From assembly GCA_963971425.1 (NCBI GenBank), contig OZ020515.1:36656371-36720370 (forward strand): DNA of 64,000 nucleotides, in the 5' to 3' direction. Positions 1-14,955 of the stretch are shown in pieces. The DNA is from Bryoerythrophyllum caledonicum (taxonomy: Eukaryota > Streptophyta > Bryopsida > Pottiales > Pottiaceae). The notes under the pieces were generated by a model. It was not told the DNA's origin and did no database searches. It worked only from the letters and a program-made list of their open reading frames with translations. Numbering within the stretch: the stretch's first letter is position 1; the number at the start of each line of letters is the position of its first letter. The position numbers and the translations under genes are program-made.

Positions 1-1346
1 TGACTTGACCTTTTGTGGATAATGGTAGGAGACATTGTCTTATTTTTGTGTTTTTAAAAATATAGAATGGATTGATTAAGTGGCTAGTGAGAACACCAGA
101 ACCTAGCTTGCCATCGTAGTGAATAATAACTCCTATTACATAGACATGTGTCTGTGCTCTTGTCATTTGGGAAGAAGATGGTGATTGATTGTCAATGGAA
201 GGCAACCACATTGGTGTTGAATGTAAACAACTAGTTTAGGAGATTGTCACATAGGGAAAGATGTAGGAGACTGTCACATTGAGAAAGATAAAAGAGACTA
301 AGGTAGAGACATCCAATTCCAATAACTAAAGCCAGTTGGGGTCTCAAATGACATTGTATGTCAAAAGAAATTATGTAGAAAGATGCAGAATTAGGAATGA
401 AACCCAACAAACCTTTTTTCATATTTAATCTCAAAAATTTGGAATTGATATAGAATTTAAAAGCCCAAAAACCACCAAAGCTCATGGTTGTTCTATAGAG
501 TATGTAGTAGTTGTTATGAGGTGGGTTGGATTTTGTGGCTTCCTTTGCCCAATGCTAACAAGTAACAATGAGTAAAAGAGAGAAGACATGCCATGCAATT
601 CCGATAAACATGCGTGACCCAATTCCACACCCACTTCTGAGACTTTCAAGGCAAGGCCACCAATGAGGAGCTCAAGTGTGGTGGTGCAACCAAAAATTGC
701 ACACCTCGTGACCCAATGCCACTTCTGACTATTTTTAGTTACTGACATTTTAAAGATTTTTTGAGAGGTTGTGGGTGGATGGGTGATCCGAATTGGGTTG
801 CTCCAATCGGAATTGGGTTGCTCTACATAGCAGATTTGGGTGGGTGATTGGAATTGGGTGTCTCCACCTTATCACATAGGGAAAGCTGCAAGACAAAAAG
901 CTGCAAAAGAGACTCTCAGTCACAAATTCACCCACTCAACAACCATCCTCTACAAAATACCACATCAACAAAGAATTAGGCATTAACAAGATTCGATCAC
1001 CTTCCACTCAACATTCAATTCAACATATTGGTGGTTACCACCACTAATTCCCGTTGAATGCCACTAATAAGTATTTCCCTACTCACTGCACAGCAACTCC
1101 GAAATTTATAAGAGAGTAAAAAAAACGCCTCAATTGAACTCCATATCACTCTGGACCCAAAGCAATTCAACCAACAAATGATCACGCTACAAAACCAAAC
1201 ATGAGCAGGCCAGACAGTTGACAACGAACACAAGGACCATGATCACCGGCGTGGTAATCTTTTTATTTGCTGAAGCCTGACCCACATATGTCACTAACCT
1301 TTTCCATGACACCAAAGTCATCACACTTGGCTCTAATTACACTCGT
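1..1346. other. Non-coding left flank and 3' side of the SKIP35-like gene
   Basis: No reading frame here looks like a conserved protein. There are short local duplications: a roughly 20-bp GGAATTGGGTTGCTC phrase appears twice near 787–823, and a CACATAGGGAAAG phrase appears near 250 and 872. The last part, next to 1347, presumably holds the 3' untranslated region of the leftward ankyrin gene. Confidence 0.6.
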
Positions 1347-4300
1347 TCACTTGCCTCCAGACGCGAGCAAGAACCCCGGCAGCCGAGACTCCAGAACCGA
1401 CAGAAGCTCGTGTTTACTGAACTTCATAAACACCTCCTCTGCGGAAACCCCCCCTCCTTGGTTCAGCCTCAGTGCAGCTTCCACAAGCTGGCCTCTGAGC
1501 CACTGAGAGAGAACCACCCCATTGGACGCAACACACTCTTTATACAGCGGGAGATACGCCACCGTGACCTGAAATCATCACATGGCCCATTGAAAATGAT
1601 AGAGTTCGACTAATATCCTACTGAAATATAAGGAATTTATTTTTAGTGTTGAAACAGCAAATAATTGGATGGACACAACTTTCTAGAACTAGTATTAGGG
1701 CGGCCTTCCATTTCAATGAATCCCTAAATGAGCTAAGAACCACTAGAAGAGGCGAATGAAAATGAAGCAGATTGGCTATCAAAGGAAGGAAAGACATAGA
1801 TGTCTGTGAGCATGGCCCATTCTAAAAAGGAGTTAATCACTGTTGGGACTACAACCCAAGACGCCGCCCTAGGATTGGTTCTTGAATGTTGTGAAGTGAT
1901 GTATAGAGTTGGTTGAATATAGAAAACATAGGATACTAACCTGCAGTTGCAGAGGGAGCTCCTGCAAGTGGAGAGGCGAGGAGCCTCGCTTCAGGGCACG
2001 CATGACGTTCAGGTGGTGAGATTCGCCCAGCAAGCGCCCTTTTAGAAATGCCTCCTCTGACCACTCTTCTAGGAGAAATGACCTTAGCTCTGAAGTTATG
2101 GCCTCGTCCTCAGATTTGGCGATGCTGTCGGCTATCCTGTAGGTTGCCTCCGGGTTGTTCAGGAAGTCAGCTTGTAACAGAAAGGCTATGCCTTTAAGGG
2201 ACCCGCCGGAGCGTTCACCTGCGGCCTAGGCAACACAGCTAGAAACATGAGTTTTGGTACAGAAATTGCAAAAGAAAAGGGGAAATGATTAGTAAGCAGA
2301 TAAGGGAAAGGATTGGTAAGCAGATAGGGGAAAAAATTGCTTGGATACCTTGAGGATCTCGGCGCTGAGCGTCTGCAAGACATGGTGAGGAACGTGACTT
2401 AAAAGAAACGCAGCAACTTCCACACGGCTGCTAGAAGCCGCAGCAGTCAAAGCCAAGCATAGCTCCATGTCTTTGCAACCCCTCTCTACAAACCAATGGA
2501 CAACCTGTCCCACACAAAAACGATTGATGCGATATTAGTTGTAGTTCCATTGATGAATACATGATATAAATAATATATCCCACCATTACCACAAATCTAC
2601 TGACCAAGAATCACACAAAACTTTACTATAGAATCTGTACTGATACATGGTAGTACAAAAATGGCTTGAAACGGCTTACCTCCATGCAACCACGTTCAGC
2701 AGCTCTCATGAGAGGCCCCAAAAAAGAATCCGCTTTGCCATCTTCAACCAGGCACTCCATAGTGCCAATTTTACAATAGTGGGAGGCAAACCCCAACGCC
2801 AAGTCTACATCCAACTCCACACCGTTCCTTTGTGCAATCTACAGACAGTACATCATTCATATTCAGCTCAAGCTGAACCCTGAGAGTGATTCGCTTCAAA
2901 ACAGCACAAACAAAAAAAGAAGCACGCAGATTATTACCTGGAGCAATATTCGGACAAGTTCTGTACTCCCAAACCTTGCAGCTTCCAAAAAGCACTGATT
3001 GACATTATCTGCACCTCCTTCAACTAGTAGCCCAAGCAGGCCCTGCATGGCACTTGCTGCGATGCCAGTGGCCCATCCAGGATCTATGGCGCTGGAAAAC
3101 AGCGTGAGAGGGAAACACGCTGCATCAAATGCTTCTGTGTAATCTTTTTTCGTCAACCGAGCACCTGCGAGCTCCAGAAACCTCTTGAATGCTAGAAGCT
3201 GAAGCCGTGACTCCACAGCCGAGCTGTGTATTATCGCCATGCTTATGTCCCCGGATGATCCAGGATGCGCTCCTTTCCCACGAGAGTGTGAACCGATGCA
3301 CTTCAACGCCCATTCAGTGAATCTTTGTACTTTAGCTGCAGCTTCTGCTTTCAGAATCTCATCACCGTTGCATTCCTGGAGCCTCTCCCTCAACCTGAAA
3401 ATAGACCCTAATTATTTCTCCAGCGTAGATATCCTTAACAATTGTAACATTTACCAAACAAGCCATCTAGATTATTAAAAATGTAAAGAAACTGGCAAAT
3501 GAGAATCCTACCGTTGTGCCATTACAGTGACAGTGTCTGCCAGGCTCATAGTCCGAGATCGGCAGGCTGATACACATGAAGCCAAGAAGGAAGTCCGGAG
3601 CGCTGCTCTTGTAAAATCATGAGCACCCGCAACAATCAACCTCTCAATCAACCGTGTGGCAGCCGCCAGTTCCTTTGTTGTACTGGAAACAATCCACAAA
3701 TGGCTCAGCTTACTTCCTTCACGCAATCCCTCCACTCTACTATCCAACACATGTTCTGATCATGGCTGCCACATCAGAAAACCTCACGCAGAATACTTGA
3801 CCTCTCACCTCAAGAACCAGATGGAATCCAAGGCAATACACAAGCCATCGTTGAGTCTCTGAGGGTCGGCCAAAGGCACCAAACTCTCCGCCAGAGCCCA
3901 GTCGTGGACACTAACCGCCATCTGAAAAGACCGCCCGAGCTCAACATGATCTTTCTTTGCAGAGACTGCAGCATCGTCCCTCCCACTAGCTTCTGCTTCA
4001 CAACCATCACTCTCCTCGTAACACACATCTGTGCGGCTGCAAACTTCTGCACACATGACAACAGCCTCAGACTCTGAACTGCAAGCATCCACAACCATAA
4101 ATTCAATCGCTGAAATGGCCTTACCATCGTTGCTGCTTTCGACTCTGTCATGGTTGCTGCTAGTACTGGCCATGCACTCCTCGCTGTGAACATGGCTGCC
4201 GTTCTGCCGCCCTCCGCAAATACCTAAATCGCATTCAAACGAGTGCGGGACTACAACGCCCAGCGCCTCGTCCTCCTCCATGGGCGTCACCTCCACTTCG

Positions 4301-4386
4301 TCCATCGTGAATTCAGCTGAATCTGCTGCTAGCATCTTAGGGCGCGCTGTGAGCTTGTTGATAGCAATCGCCCTCGGGAGGATCAT
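1347..4386 (-). CDS. SKIP35: SKIP35-like ankyrin-repeat protein, seven exons
   Basis: Exons inferred from GT–AG boundaries are 4386–3809, 3682–3512, 3394–2938, 2838–2680, 2504–2349, 2225–1941 and 1568–1347. They sum to 2028 nt, or 675 residues plus a stop, so the frame is kept throughout. The N-terminal ~140 residues are acidic and low in complexity. The conserved body then begins at the phrase WALAESLVPLADPQRLNDGL and continues through RAALRTSFLASC and MSLADTVTVMAQRL. The C-terminal half contains degenerate ankyrin-like helical pairs (for example LLGLLVEGGADNVNQCFLEA and FGSTELVRILLQ). This arrangement matches my memory of the plant SKP1-interacting partner 35 family, ankyrin proteins recovered as ASK1 partners and so possibly linked to SCF ubiquitin ligases. 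The start is the first in-frame ATG; upstream initiation was not tested. It is divergently placed from TMA7, 1.4 kb away. The family assignment is fairly secure; the biochemical role is not. Confidence 0.88.
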
Positions 4387-4437
4387 AATCTGAGGTGGAC
4401 GCCATGATCATGTTTCGCCGCCAAACCATATGCTCCC

Positions 4438-4615
4438 GGTTTACATCGTCGTTGCCTAGTTCCCAAGCTCAGGGTTACCTTCTCCGGCTGCGAATCATGT
4501 AATCTGGTCGCCGAAGAGCAACCGGTTTACATCGTCGTTGCCTGGCTCCCAAGCTCCGGGTTACCTTCCCGGGTGGCGAATCATGTAATCTTGTAGTAGC
4601 CGAAGAGCAAATTCA
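4438..4615. repeat. Imperfect direct repeat upstream of SKIP35-like gene
   Basis: A block beginning CGGTTTACATCGTCGTTGCC and ending near GAATCATGTAATCT occurs twice head to tail, from about 4438 and again from about 4521, with scattered mismatches. It lies in the divergent promoter interval, within 50–230 bp of the SKIP35-like start codon, and so may be transcribed leader sequence. Confidence 0.75.
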
Positions 4616-4988
4616 CATCCCTCACTCCCTCTTAAAACCCTCGCAGACACAATCAGAGCTACCCTCGCAATTCCCTCTCGCACTAGCACCCGCACGCATC
4701 CTGGATGCTCACTCCCAGCTCCCTGCACCGCAAACATCAGAACAATCGCACGCAACGTGAGCTTCCATTCCAACAACAAAAAGCCTTATCAAAACAGCTC
4801 TTCAATTGAGCACACGACAACAACCAGACAATCAGTTTGAGGAAGAAACAAGTAATCTACACAACCTCCGAGTTCTAGGGATTGCCAAGAGATCGTCAAG
4901 AAGCACTCAGGTCAGAGAAACAGCAATCCTGCTGAAAACATCAACCACGAAGGATGCGAGCGACAAGAAACAGGAAACACACTCAATT

Positions 4989-5275
4989 GAGCTAGAAACA
5001 AGCACTCCGCACACAACAATCGGAATTCAAGATCAAAACATGCAACACGCTCTGTGAGAATGTTAGGTAAGCAGTGAGATAGAGGCGATGCAAGCAATAA
5101 CAGTCAATTGAGCTAGAAACAAGAAATCCATACGCAACCATCAGAATTCTCTCAAGAGATCACTCACAACAAAGAAAGAGAACACACGAGCGAATGTTAG
5201 GGCCGACAACACACTCAATGGAGCTAGAAACAAGACTCCACACAAGTATCCGAATTCGAGATCGTCAAGGAGCAC
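4989..5275. repeat. Three-copy ~110–120-bp degenerate tandem repeat in divergent promoter
   Basis: The phrase GAGCTAGAAACAAG starts at 4989, 5110 and 5221. Each copy is followed by a related stretch containing CA-rich sequence and a GAATTC-like block, giving a repeat period of 121 then 111 bp. The copies lie between the SKIP35-like gene and TMA7. Confidence 0.7.
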
Positions 5276-5472
5276 TTACGAGAGAGAAAGAGCCCCTGGC
5301 GAGAGAGTTAGGTTTGCTGGAGCGATGCAAGTCGGAATCGTCGCGCTCCTCGCTCTCTGCTCCGGTTGCTCTCCTCGCAAGCTCCACTTGGAGAGCCCTA
5401 ACACACGGCTATGGAGGTCGAGCAACCTTTGATCTCCGCAACGACTCGCACTCGACATCCCTCGAGTCACTA

Positions 5473-5476
<4 letters not shown>

Positions 5477-5504
<28 letters not shown>
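5477..5504. repeat. (TC)14 microsatellite
   Basis: Uninterrupted TC dinucleotides lie about 290–320 bp upstream of the TMA7 start codon. CT tracts are common in plant core promoters and 5' leaders, but a regulatory role is only a guess. Confidence 0.95.
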
Positions 5505-5507
<3 letters not shown>

Positions 5508-5690
5508 TGCAACGCATCACCAATTGCGCGCATCCCTTCGAGCCCACCAATACCCGCCTCCCATACCCGCTCTACATACCCGTCTGATACCACCTTCTAC
5601 ACCGACCTTGACTACTACCCGCCCCCAACTTGACAAAAGTAAAAGCAAAAGTAAAAAGTAAAAGCTTCAAGCGGCTGCCGCCCCAACACA

Positions 5691-5696
5691 TATAAA
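5691..5696 (+). promoter_or_regulatory. Candidate TATA box of TMA7
   Basis: TATAAA lies 99 bp upstream of the TMA7 ATG, in the context ACACATATAAACCC. The spacing fits a short leader. This is the only good TATA match close to the start codon. Confidence 0.45.
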
Positions 5697-5794
5697 CCCA
5701 CCAACACGTCTTCCATTGCCTGTCTGCGCCATCTCGAGTCTCCTCCGCCAGCAATTCCTCCTTCACTGCAATCTTTTTCGCACCTTCACCAGCC

Positions 5795-6668
5795 ATGTCA
5801 GGAAGACAAGGTATGTGGTGTTGTTTGTGGTTGAGCATGGATTTTCCCCTTTTTTTTCTCTTTGAGTTTCGTTTATGGTTTGTGGTAACCCTAATTGTTG
5901 GGTTTTTTCTTTCATGTTTTGGGTTGGAGTTTTTTGCTGAGGGTTTAGGGTTTTTTTCTTTTCACTTGCTAGTTGCGGTGGTTGATTTTTGGTTTTGGTG
6001 CAGGTGGCAAGCTGAAGCCCTTAAAGGCGCCCAAGGGCAAGGAAAAAGAGTACGATGAGGTAAATTTGTGAAGCTCTTTATGGTTTTTGTCCATGGCTAG
6101 GGTTTTGCTCTGATCTGCTCCTACATGGGATACGCTTTCATCTGACATGATTGTTTTGGTGCAGACGGACCTGGCCAATATCCAGAAGAAGAGAGATGAG
6201 GAGAAGGTGAGCTACGTTTCAGTTGATTTTGAACTGTGGTTGCAGTGAATTGCAGGCTCGTATGTGATGAGAGATTTCATACCACGTTGTATTTGCTTTT
6301 CTTCTCATGTGCTTGAGGATGTTATATGGACACAAGAGTGTCATTACGTTTGTTGTTCAGGCATTGAAGGAACATGTAGATACGGAACAACTAGTTGCAG
6401 CTCACATACCAGGCTCCTATGAGTACAGAAAGTGTTGTATTTTATGTTCCTTCAGGCTTTGAAGGAACATGTATGTCTGGTTGCAGGGAATTGTTAACAT
6501 ACCAGGCTCCTACGTGAACAAAATAAGCAATTTCGCACTGTTTTATTTTGATTTCTCACCTGGACGAGTGTTTTTTTGGTGCAGGCTTTGAAGGAACTGA
6601 AGGCCAAAGCCGCAGGCAAGGGTGCCTTCGGTGGAGCCGGGCTGAAGAAGAGTGGTGGGAAGAAGTAA
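5795..6668 (+). CDS. TMA7: TMA7 (translation machinery-associated protein 7), four exons
   Basis: Four exons, 5795–5810, 6004–6059, 6165–6206 and 6585–6668, join to 198 nt and encode 65 residues. The protein starts MSGRQGGKLKPLKAPK, continues through a lysine/glutamate-rich helix (DLANIQKKRDEEK) and ends in a glycine/lysine tail (KGAFGGAGLKKSGGKK). This is the full-length signature of the TMA7/CCDC72 family, a roughly 64-residue protein that co-purifies with ribosomes in yeast and is conserved across eukaryotes. The first exon codes for only five residues plus one base, so a gene finder could easily miss the gene. All introns have GT–AG ends. Codon phases agree at each junction, and the stop is TAA. 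Intron 3 carries internal copies of the exon-4 start, described separately. Confidence 0.96.
6358..6515 (+). repeat. Duplication inside TMA7 intron 3 mimicking the exon 4 acceptor
   Basis: Two related ~63-bp blocks (6358–6420 and 6453–6515) each begin with CAGGC(A/T)TTGAAGGAAC and end with CATACCAGGCTCCTA. The opening phrase copies the true exon-4 acceptor and first codons at 6582–6597. The intron therefore holds two decoy acceptors upstream of the real one. Confidence 0.8.
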
Positions 6669-9600
6669 ACGTGGAGCTCAATGAAGCTACAGTGGCAGGA
6701 GCTAAAGTCCAAAGGACAAATCCAAGGCAGTGCTTGGAAGCAGCGGAGTGATGAAAGCAGGAAACTGTTCCGTAATTAATTTACTGTTTTGGATGCCTTG
6801 CAATAGACTCTCGTTTCTCTAGAGAGAACCATAAAACACTATTTATTTATCATCTGTTGCAGGTTTAAAAGGATTTTGTATGCTTGTTTTCCTCTTGGTG
6901 TGAGGCAAATTGTAAATCAGTTTTTTTTGGAATTCACGTTTCTTGTTGGCGCACTTCTCTCAAGCACTATGAGATGTTGAGCTCGAGAATGAAATGTTTG
7001 GATGGTGATGAGTTTCAATAGTTCAGTGTTACACTCAGCTGCAGGTTTGATCCCTGAAAAGGTTGTCAGTTGAATCAACTTGAATAAATTTGCATGATTT
7101 GAATGTTTAAATAAGGATTTTTGTGATTTTTCGTTTAAAGCTAGGGATATTACATCTCATGGAGTGAAGTCTTCAGAAGAGTTTCTTTCACTTGAGACGA
7201 ACAATTTTAGAGCTTTGTAAGAAGTTCAATTTTGTGAAATTTTCATTCCTACAGAGAGGAGCCTTTTGATGATAAATAAGGTTAATATGAAGTGAATGGT
7301 GAAAACAAATGACTTCTAGAGTATTCTAATTGTTCATGAAAAACATGTGACCATTAATATGAGTATTTTAACCCCTATAGGACCAAATCTCCTTTGGGGG
7401 ATTTCTGATTTTGGGCAGGTTCGTAAAATTCGAAAAAAAATCCTTTTTCTTTGAAATTGTTATTCTAGATTGCCTCTGATAAGAGCTTTCTGGAGATGTT
7501 TTTTTTTTTTTTTTGGATTTGTGGTTTAAAAGTTAGTACCACTTAAAGCCAAAAGTGGGGACTCCGGGCACCTCCAAAAATTTTGACAAAAGTTTCTATT
7601 GACATTGAGATTTTTCACACATATAAAGAATATTTCCTTCTTTGGAAATTTTCAAAAAAAAATCTTGTCTTTAGTGTAAAAAGGCATTTTATTCCAAGTC
7701 AAACATTTCACACATTGTCAGGCAACGGGGGAAAAAAATTCATCTATTCTACATAAAACCTAGAGATCTTCATATTTTTCACTTTTTATTTCTTCAACAA
7801 CAATATGTGGTGAGAACCTACTTATTGACCATTTGGATTATCATTTGAATACATACGTAGTTCACAAAAAAATAAAATGTGAAATGGCAATTTTTGAACC
7901 TCCACTTGTTTTGAATATGCTACACCCCTTTTTTACCTCTAAAATTAGTGTACTGGGAAATAACATCATGCTTAAGAAAATGGTAAAAGATTTAGACCTT
8001 GTACAATGCAAAAATTTGATACAAAGTGAAGTCAAAGTCTGCTGATCTACTCATGGCAGGGAAGAAAATGAACCATTGTTTTGAATTTAAACACTAAAAT
8101 CTATCAATCTGTGCGGTGGATTGCAACCAAATTTCAACGGCATGTTTATATTGAAGTCTTTTTAAAGATCTTACGGTTGAAAATCCAAAATTCACTTTAA
8201 AATGTGATTTAAATGTCTCTTTTTGGCAGTGGCAGTTTTGGACTGGTTTTAGAGCAAAAGTGGTCGTGGTCCTTTAGGGGTTAAACCAATTGTGGTTGTC
8301 AAAGGAGACCATCATCAATAAGGCGTAAGTTTGTTGCTATTGCAAAGCTTATGTGCACAAGACATAAGTTACTACCAAAGTTATTGGATAATTTTATATC
8401 AAATATATATCTTGTTTCATTTCATAATGTCACAAATCATTAACCAATTTTTTCACAAAATCTTCTATGTCTATTATTTCATTTTTTCATAAAAAAAATT
8501 GTTCAAAATCTAAAATTCCTAATTTGTCTACTATCAAACACATAATAATTATTGTATAATCAAGTAGATGTATGTTGAAAAATAATAATTGAACCTCTTT
8601 ATGATGTACATTTGATATAGAAACTAAAGGGTTTGCATTATTGGTACTACATTAATGTAATTGTTTTTCACTTCTTTTGTTACTATGATATTTATTACAA
8701 GCACTCATTTCCTATGCATTGGTTGGGTTTGTACTTAATTAATTCAAAATGGAGATTGTCTGAAAGTTTTGGAAAATAGACCTGATTTGTCTAAAGTCAT
8801 ACCGAGGATACCCGTGGAGCACCTAGGGTAATACTTAGGTGATACCCGTTGTATCCAAACCATTGCGAATTGGAAAAATAATCAATTCAGCAAAGAGTGT
8901 CCAAACTCGACCAATGCGTATGGTACCACTTGTATATGGTGAATTTTGAGGCAAGAGACTTTGAAATTCCAGAATATATACAAAGATAATTCTCCATATC
9001 AAAAAAAGAATATTAGAAAATCATGAATTACAAGAGCCAACAAATTCCACACTCATATTTCTAAATATCGTTGAAATATTTTATTAAATAATGCCTTGAA
9101 TATGTTAATCCCTTTCCAATGTAGTACATTAATACCCATTGCAACCATGCAATCCATTGCGCCACATGGCGATACCTCAATATTGGCCTTCCTTCACACA
9201 TGACATTAGCTAGGTAAAAGAGAAAGGCAAATACTTGGGAGATGAAAACCAGGGATACATAGGTGATACCCGCCATAGGAGCTGCGACATGTGGCATTTA
9301 TTTTTATTTCTACTGATTTTACTTTTACTTTTACTTTTACAATTTTAGTTAACGTCCTTAAACTTAGATTTCCGATTTACCTCATCCATATCTTTTCCCG
9401 ATTATCATTCATCGGTTCAGTTGGGGAAAAAGCGCCGTCGAGAATAGGTTTGCAACTCGCACCGCATCGTCTTCTCTTTCGCGCCAGGAGCGTTACCGCT
9501 GCAGGAGTGCGCTCTCCGGCGCCCTCGCCTCGCACCCTCCATCGCCACTCCGCTCGCCACCGCCGTCCCCTTCCTACTGCTCTCTCGCTCCTCGTCTTCC

Positions 9601-9808
9601 GTTTGCGACAATTCTTACGCAATTTGACCCCGTACATTCTGTGTTAGGGTATACCTCGTTCTCTGCTTGGAGAGCAAGCAAGCTCTTGACGTGAAGGCGG
9701 TGATTGTTATATTCTGTGTTTTGGATTGGAGGGAGAGGAGTTATTAGCGTACGCGAATTGACCGCCTCTGGTCGTTTAGGGTTTCGGTCGATCTGTCTAG
9801 GGTTTGAG
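6669..9808. other. Spacer between TMA7 and the DEAH helicase gene
   Basis: This holds the TMA7 3' untranslated region, one TTAA-bounded element (listed separately), AT-rich sequence, and from about 9290 the promoter and leader of the helicase gene. A short TTTTAC run lies near 9312–9340. GC content and coding-like shadows rise after 9420 without a convincing protein. Confidence 0.6.
7368..8284. mobile_element. TTAA-bounded CCCCTAAAGG-family element, copy E1
   Basis: The left end reads TTAACCCCTATAGGACCA. The right end reads TGGTCCTTTAGGGGTTAA when a short insertion next to the inverted repeat is ignored. The element is 917 bp including the TTAA at each end and has no long reading frame. Its interior matches copy E2 (21.8–22.6 kb) in inverted orientation, including phrases around TGCTACACCCC and the GACTTCACTT/AAGTGAAGTC block. 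TTAA could be the target duplication, as in piggyBac or Kolobok elements, or part of the terminus. It is non-autonomous. Confidence 0.75.
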
Positions 9809-13471
<3,663 letters not shown>

Positions 13472-14955
13472 CCTCGTCGAGTTCCTGCTAACACTGTCCG
13501 CACAACAACACGTAGCCGGATTGAAACTCTTATCTTTTTTAGTTCCAACCTTCTTTTCGAAAGAGGTCTTTGGGATATCCCGGATTATTCCGCCCCTCAA
13601 AAATTTCCAAGTAGACGTCAGGAAACATTAAGGTTACGAGGCGTACTGCAGATGCGTGGATTGAAGTTTTGGAGAGGCGGCACAGAGGCACGTGGTGAAA
13701 AAGCACGTCGCATGGTGTCATTACAATTTATCTAGAGTCGCACCTTCTGTTGTTTCGATCTTCATGGAAAAGCTGCTAAAGAGGTGTACTACGTATAGGC
13801 CTTCCAAATCTACTTTTTGGTGAATGAGTCTCTGTAGTGGTTGTGCTTATCAATGACTAGAATTTCTGTGTTTGTTTTGGTAGGTCCTGATTGGGGTTCA
13901 GTCAGCGAGTCACCTCTGTTACGTGATCCACTTCGCTTGCTGCTAGGTTGCTAACGTAGATGTCTGTATTCCAAAAGAGCTGCTGTGTAATGTTCTTGTT
14001 ACTTTCACACTGAGATACATGTAATTTCTCATATGATGACGAGTGGTAGATGCCTGATGAGTTGCCTCACGTCTGCACAGTACGAAGTTTGACGCAGTCT
14101 CCTTCCTGTCCAAGCCACACATACTCATTTCTGAAGCTACTTTTTATATCTGATGCTTCTATTTTATCTCAGCATCGGAGTGGTAGCCTAAAACTCACCC
14201 CATTTGATCCCTTATGTAGACTTTTTCCCAACAAATCCTAATTATTCAGTATTTTAAAACTAATTTCACTGATCTAAAGCAAGCCTCTTCCAATTTTCCA
14301 TGCCGTTACAGTCTCTTGTCCGCCGATCCCCGGTCCCACCCATCATTTTAAACAAACGCCCTCCAATATGGCGGTTGGGGCCCCGCCAAAGTAAGCACTC
14401 CTCTCTGCCAAACAAGCCAAGGTGTCAGACCACCAAACCCGGACCCACTCACTCCACTCCTCATCCCTTTTCAAACACATCAATCATCCTGAAATATTAA
14501 AAATAAGACAAGAACGAAGAGAATGGATCCAATGTACCCATAACATTTAATAGAAGGTTTGTCCCAAATTAAGTCTCAAACATATTGAAACCTCCAATGG
14601 CATCTAAGAATTCCAAACCTAGACTGCAGTGAATATGATACAGAAAACCACCGTACTGGGCTTCTACCACTCAATTATGCACCTGCCTCCGATCTATTCT
14701 ACATTCATGTGTAAGTTAGTTGGTTAGGCTCGTCTCTACATTTGGAGGGGCAGCTAATCTGTTGACTGATTCCAAGGCGGAGTAAGGAAGTAGGTCACTG
14801 CCAATATTTGCGTAACGTGTAGCAAACTTCAGATGAGAATTTGGTTCAGAACCGGTTTGTAATTTGGGGAGTCGGGAGGTTTTTGTCAGTGTTTTTTGTG
14901 TGGATTTGGTGTTTTTTTAGGATTTTTTGTGTGTTGTTGGAGTTTGGTTGTGGCG
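13472..14955. other. Helicase 3' region and promoter of the next gene
   Basis: No conserved reading frame is visible. The first few hundred bases are probably the helicase 3' untranslated region. The stretch just before 14956 is T- and G-rich and should contain the promoter and leader of the hydrophobic-hairpin gene. Confidence 0.55.

Noticed and set aside
5194..5661. Open frame overlapping the (TC)n tract
   Set aside because: Composition is driven by the microsatellite and it overlaps the TMA7 promoter.
9300..9345. Telomere-like repeat
   Set aside because: TTTTAC units differ from the plant TTTAGGG repeat and number only a few.
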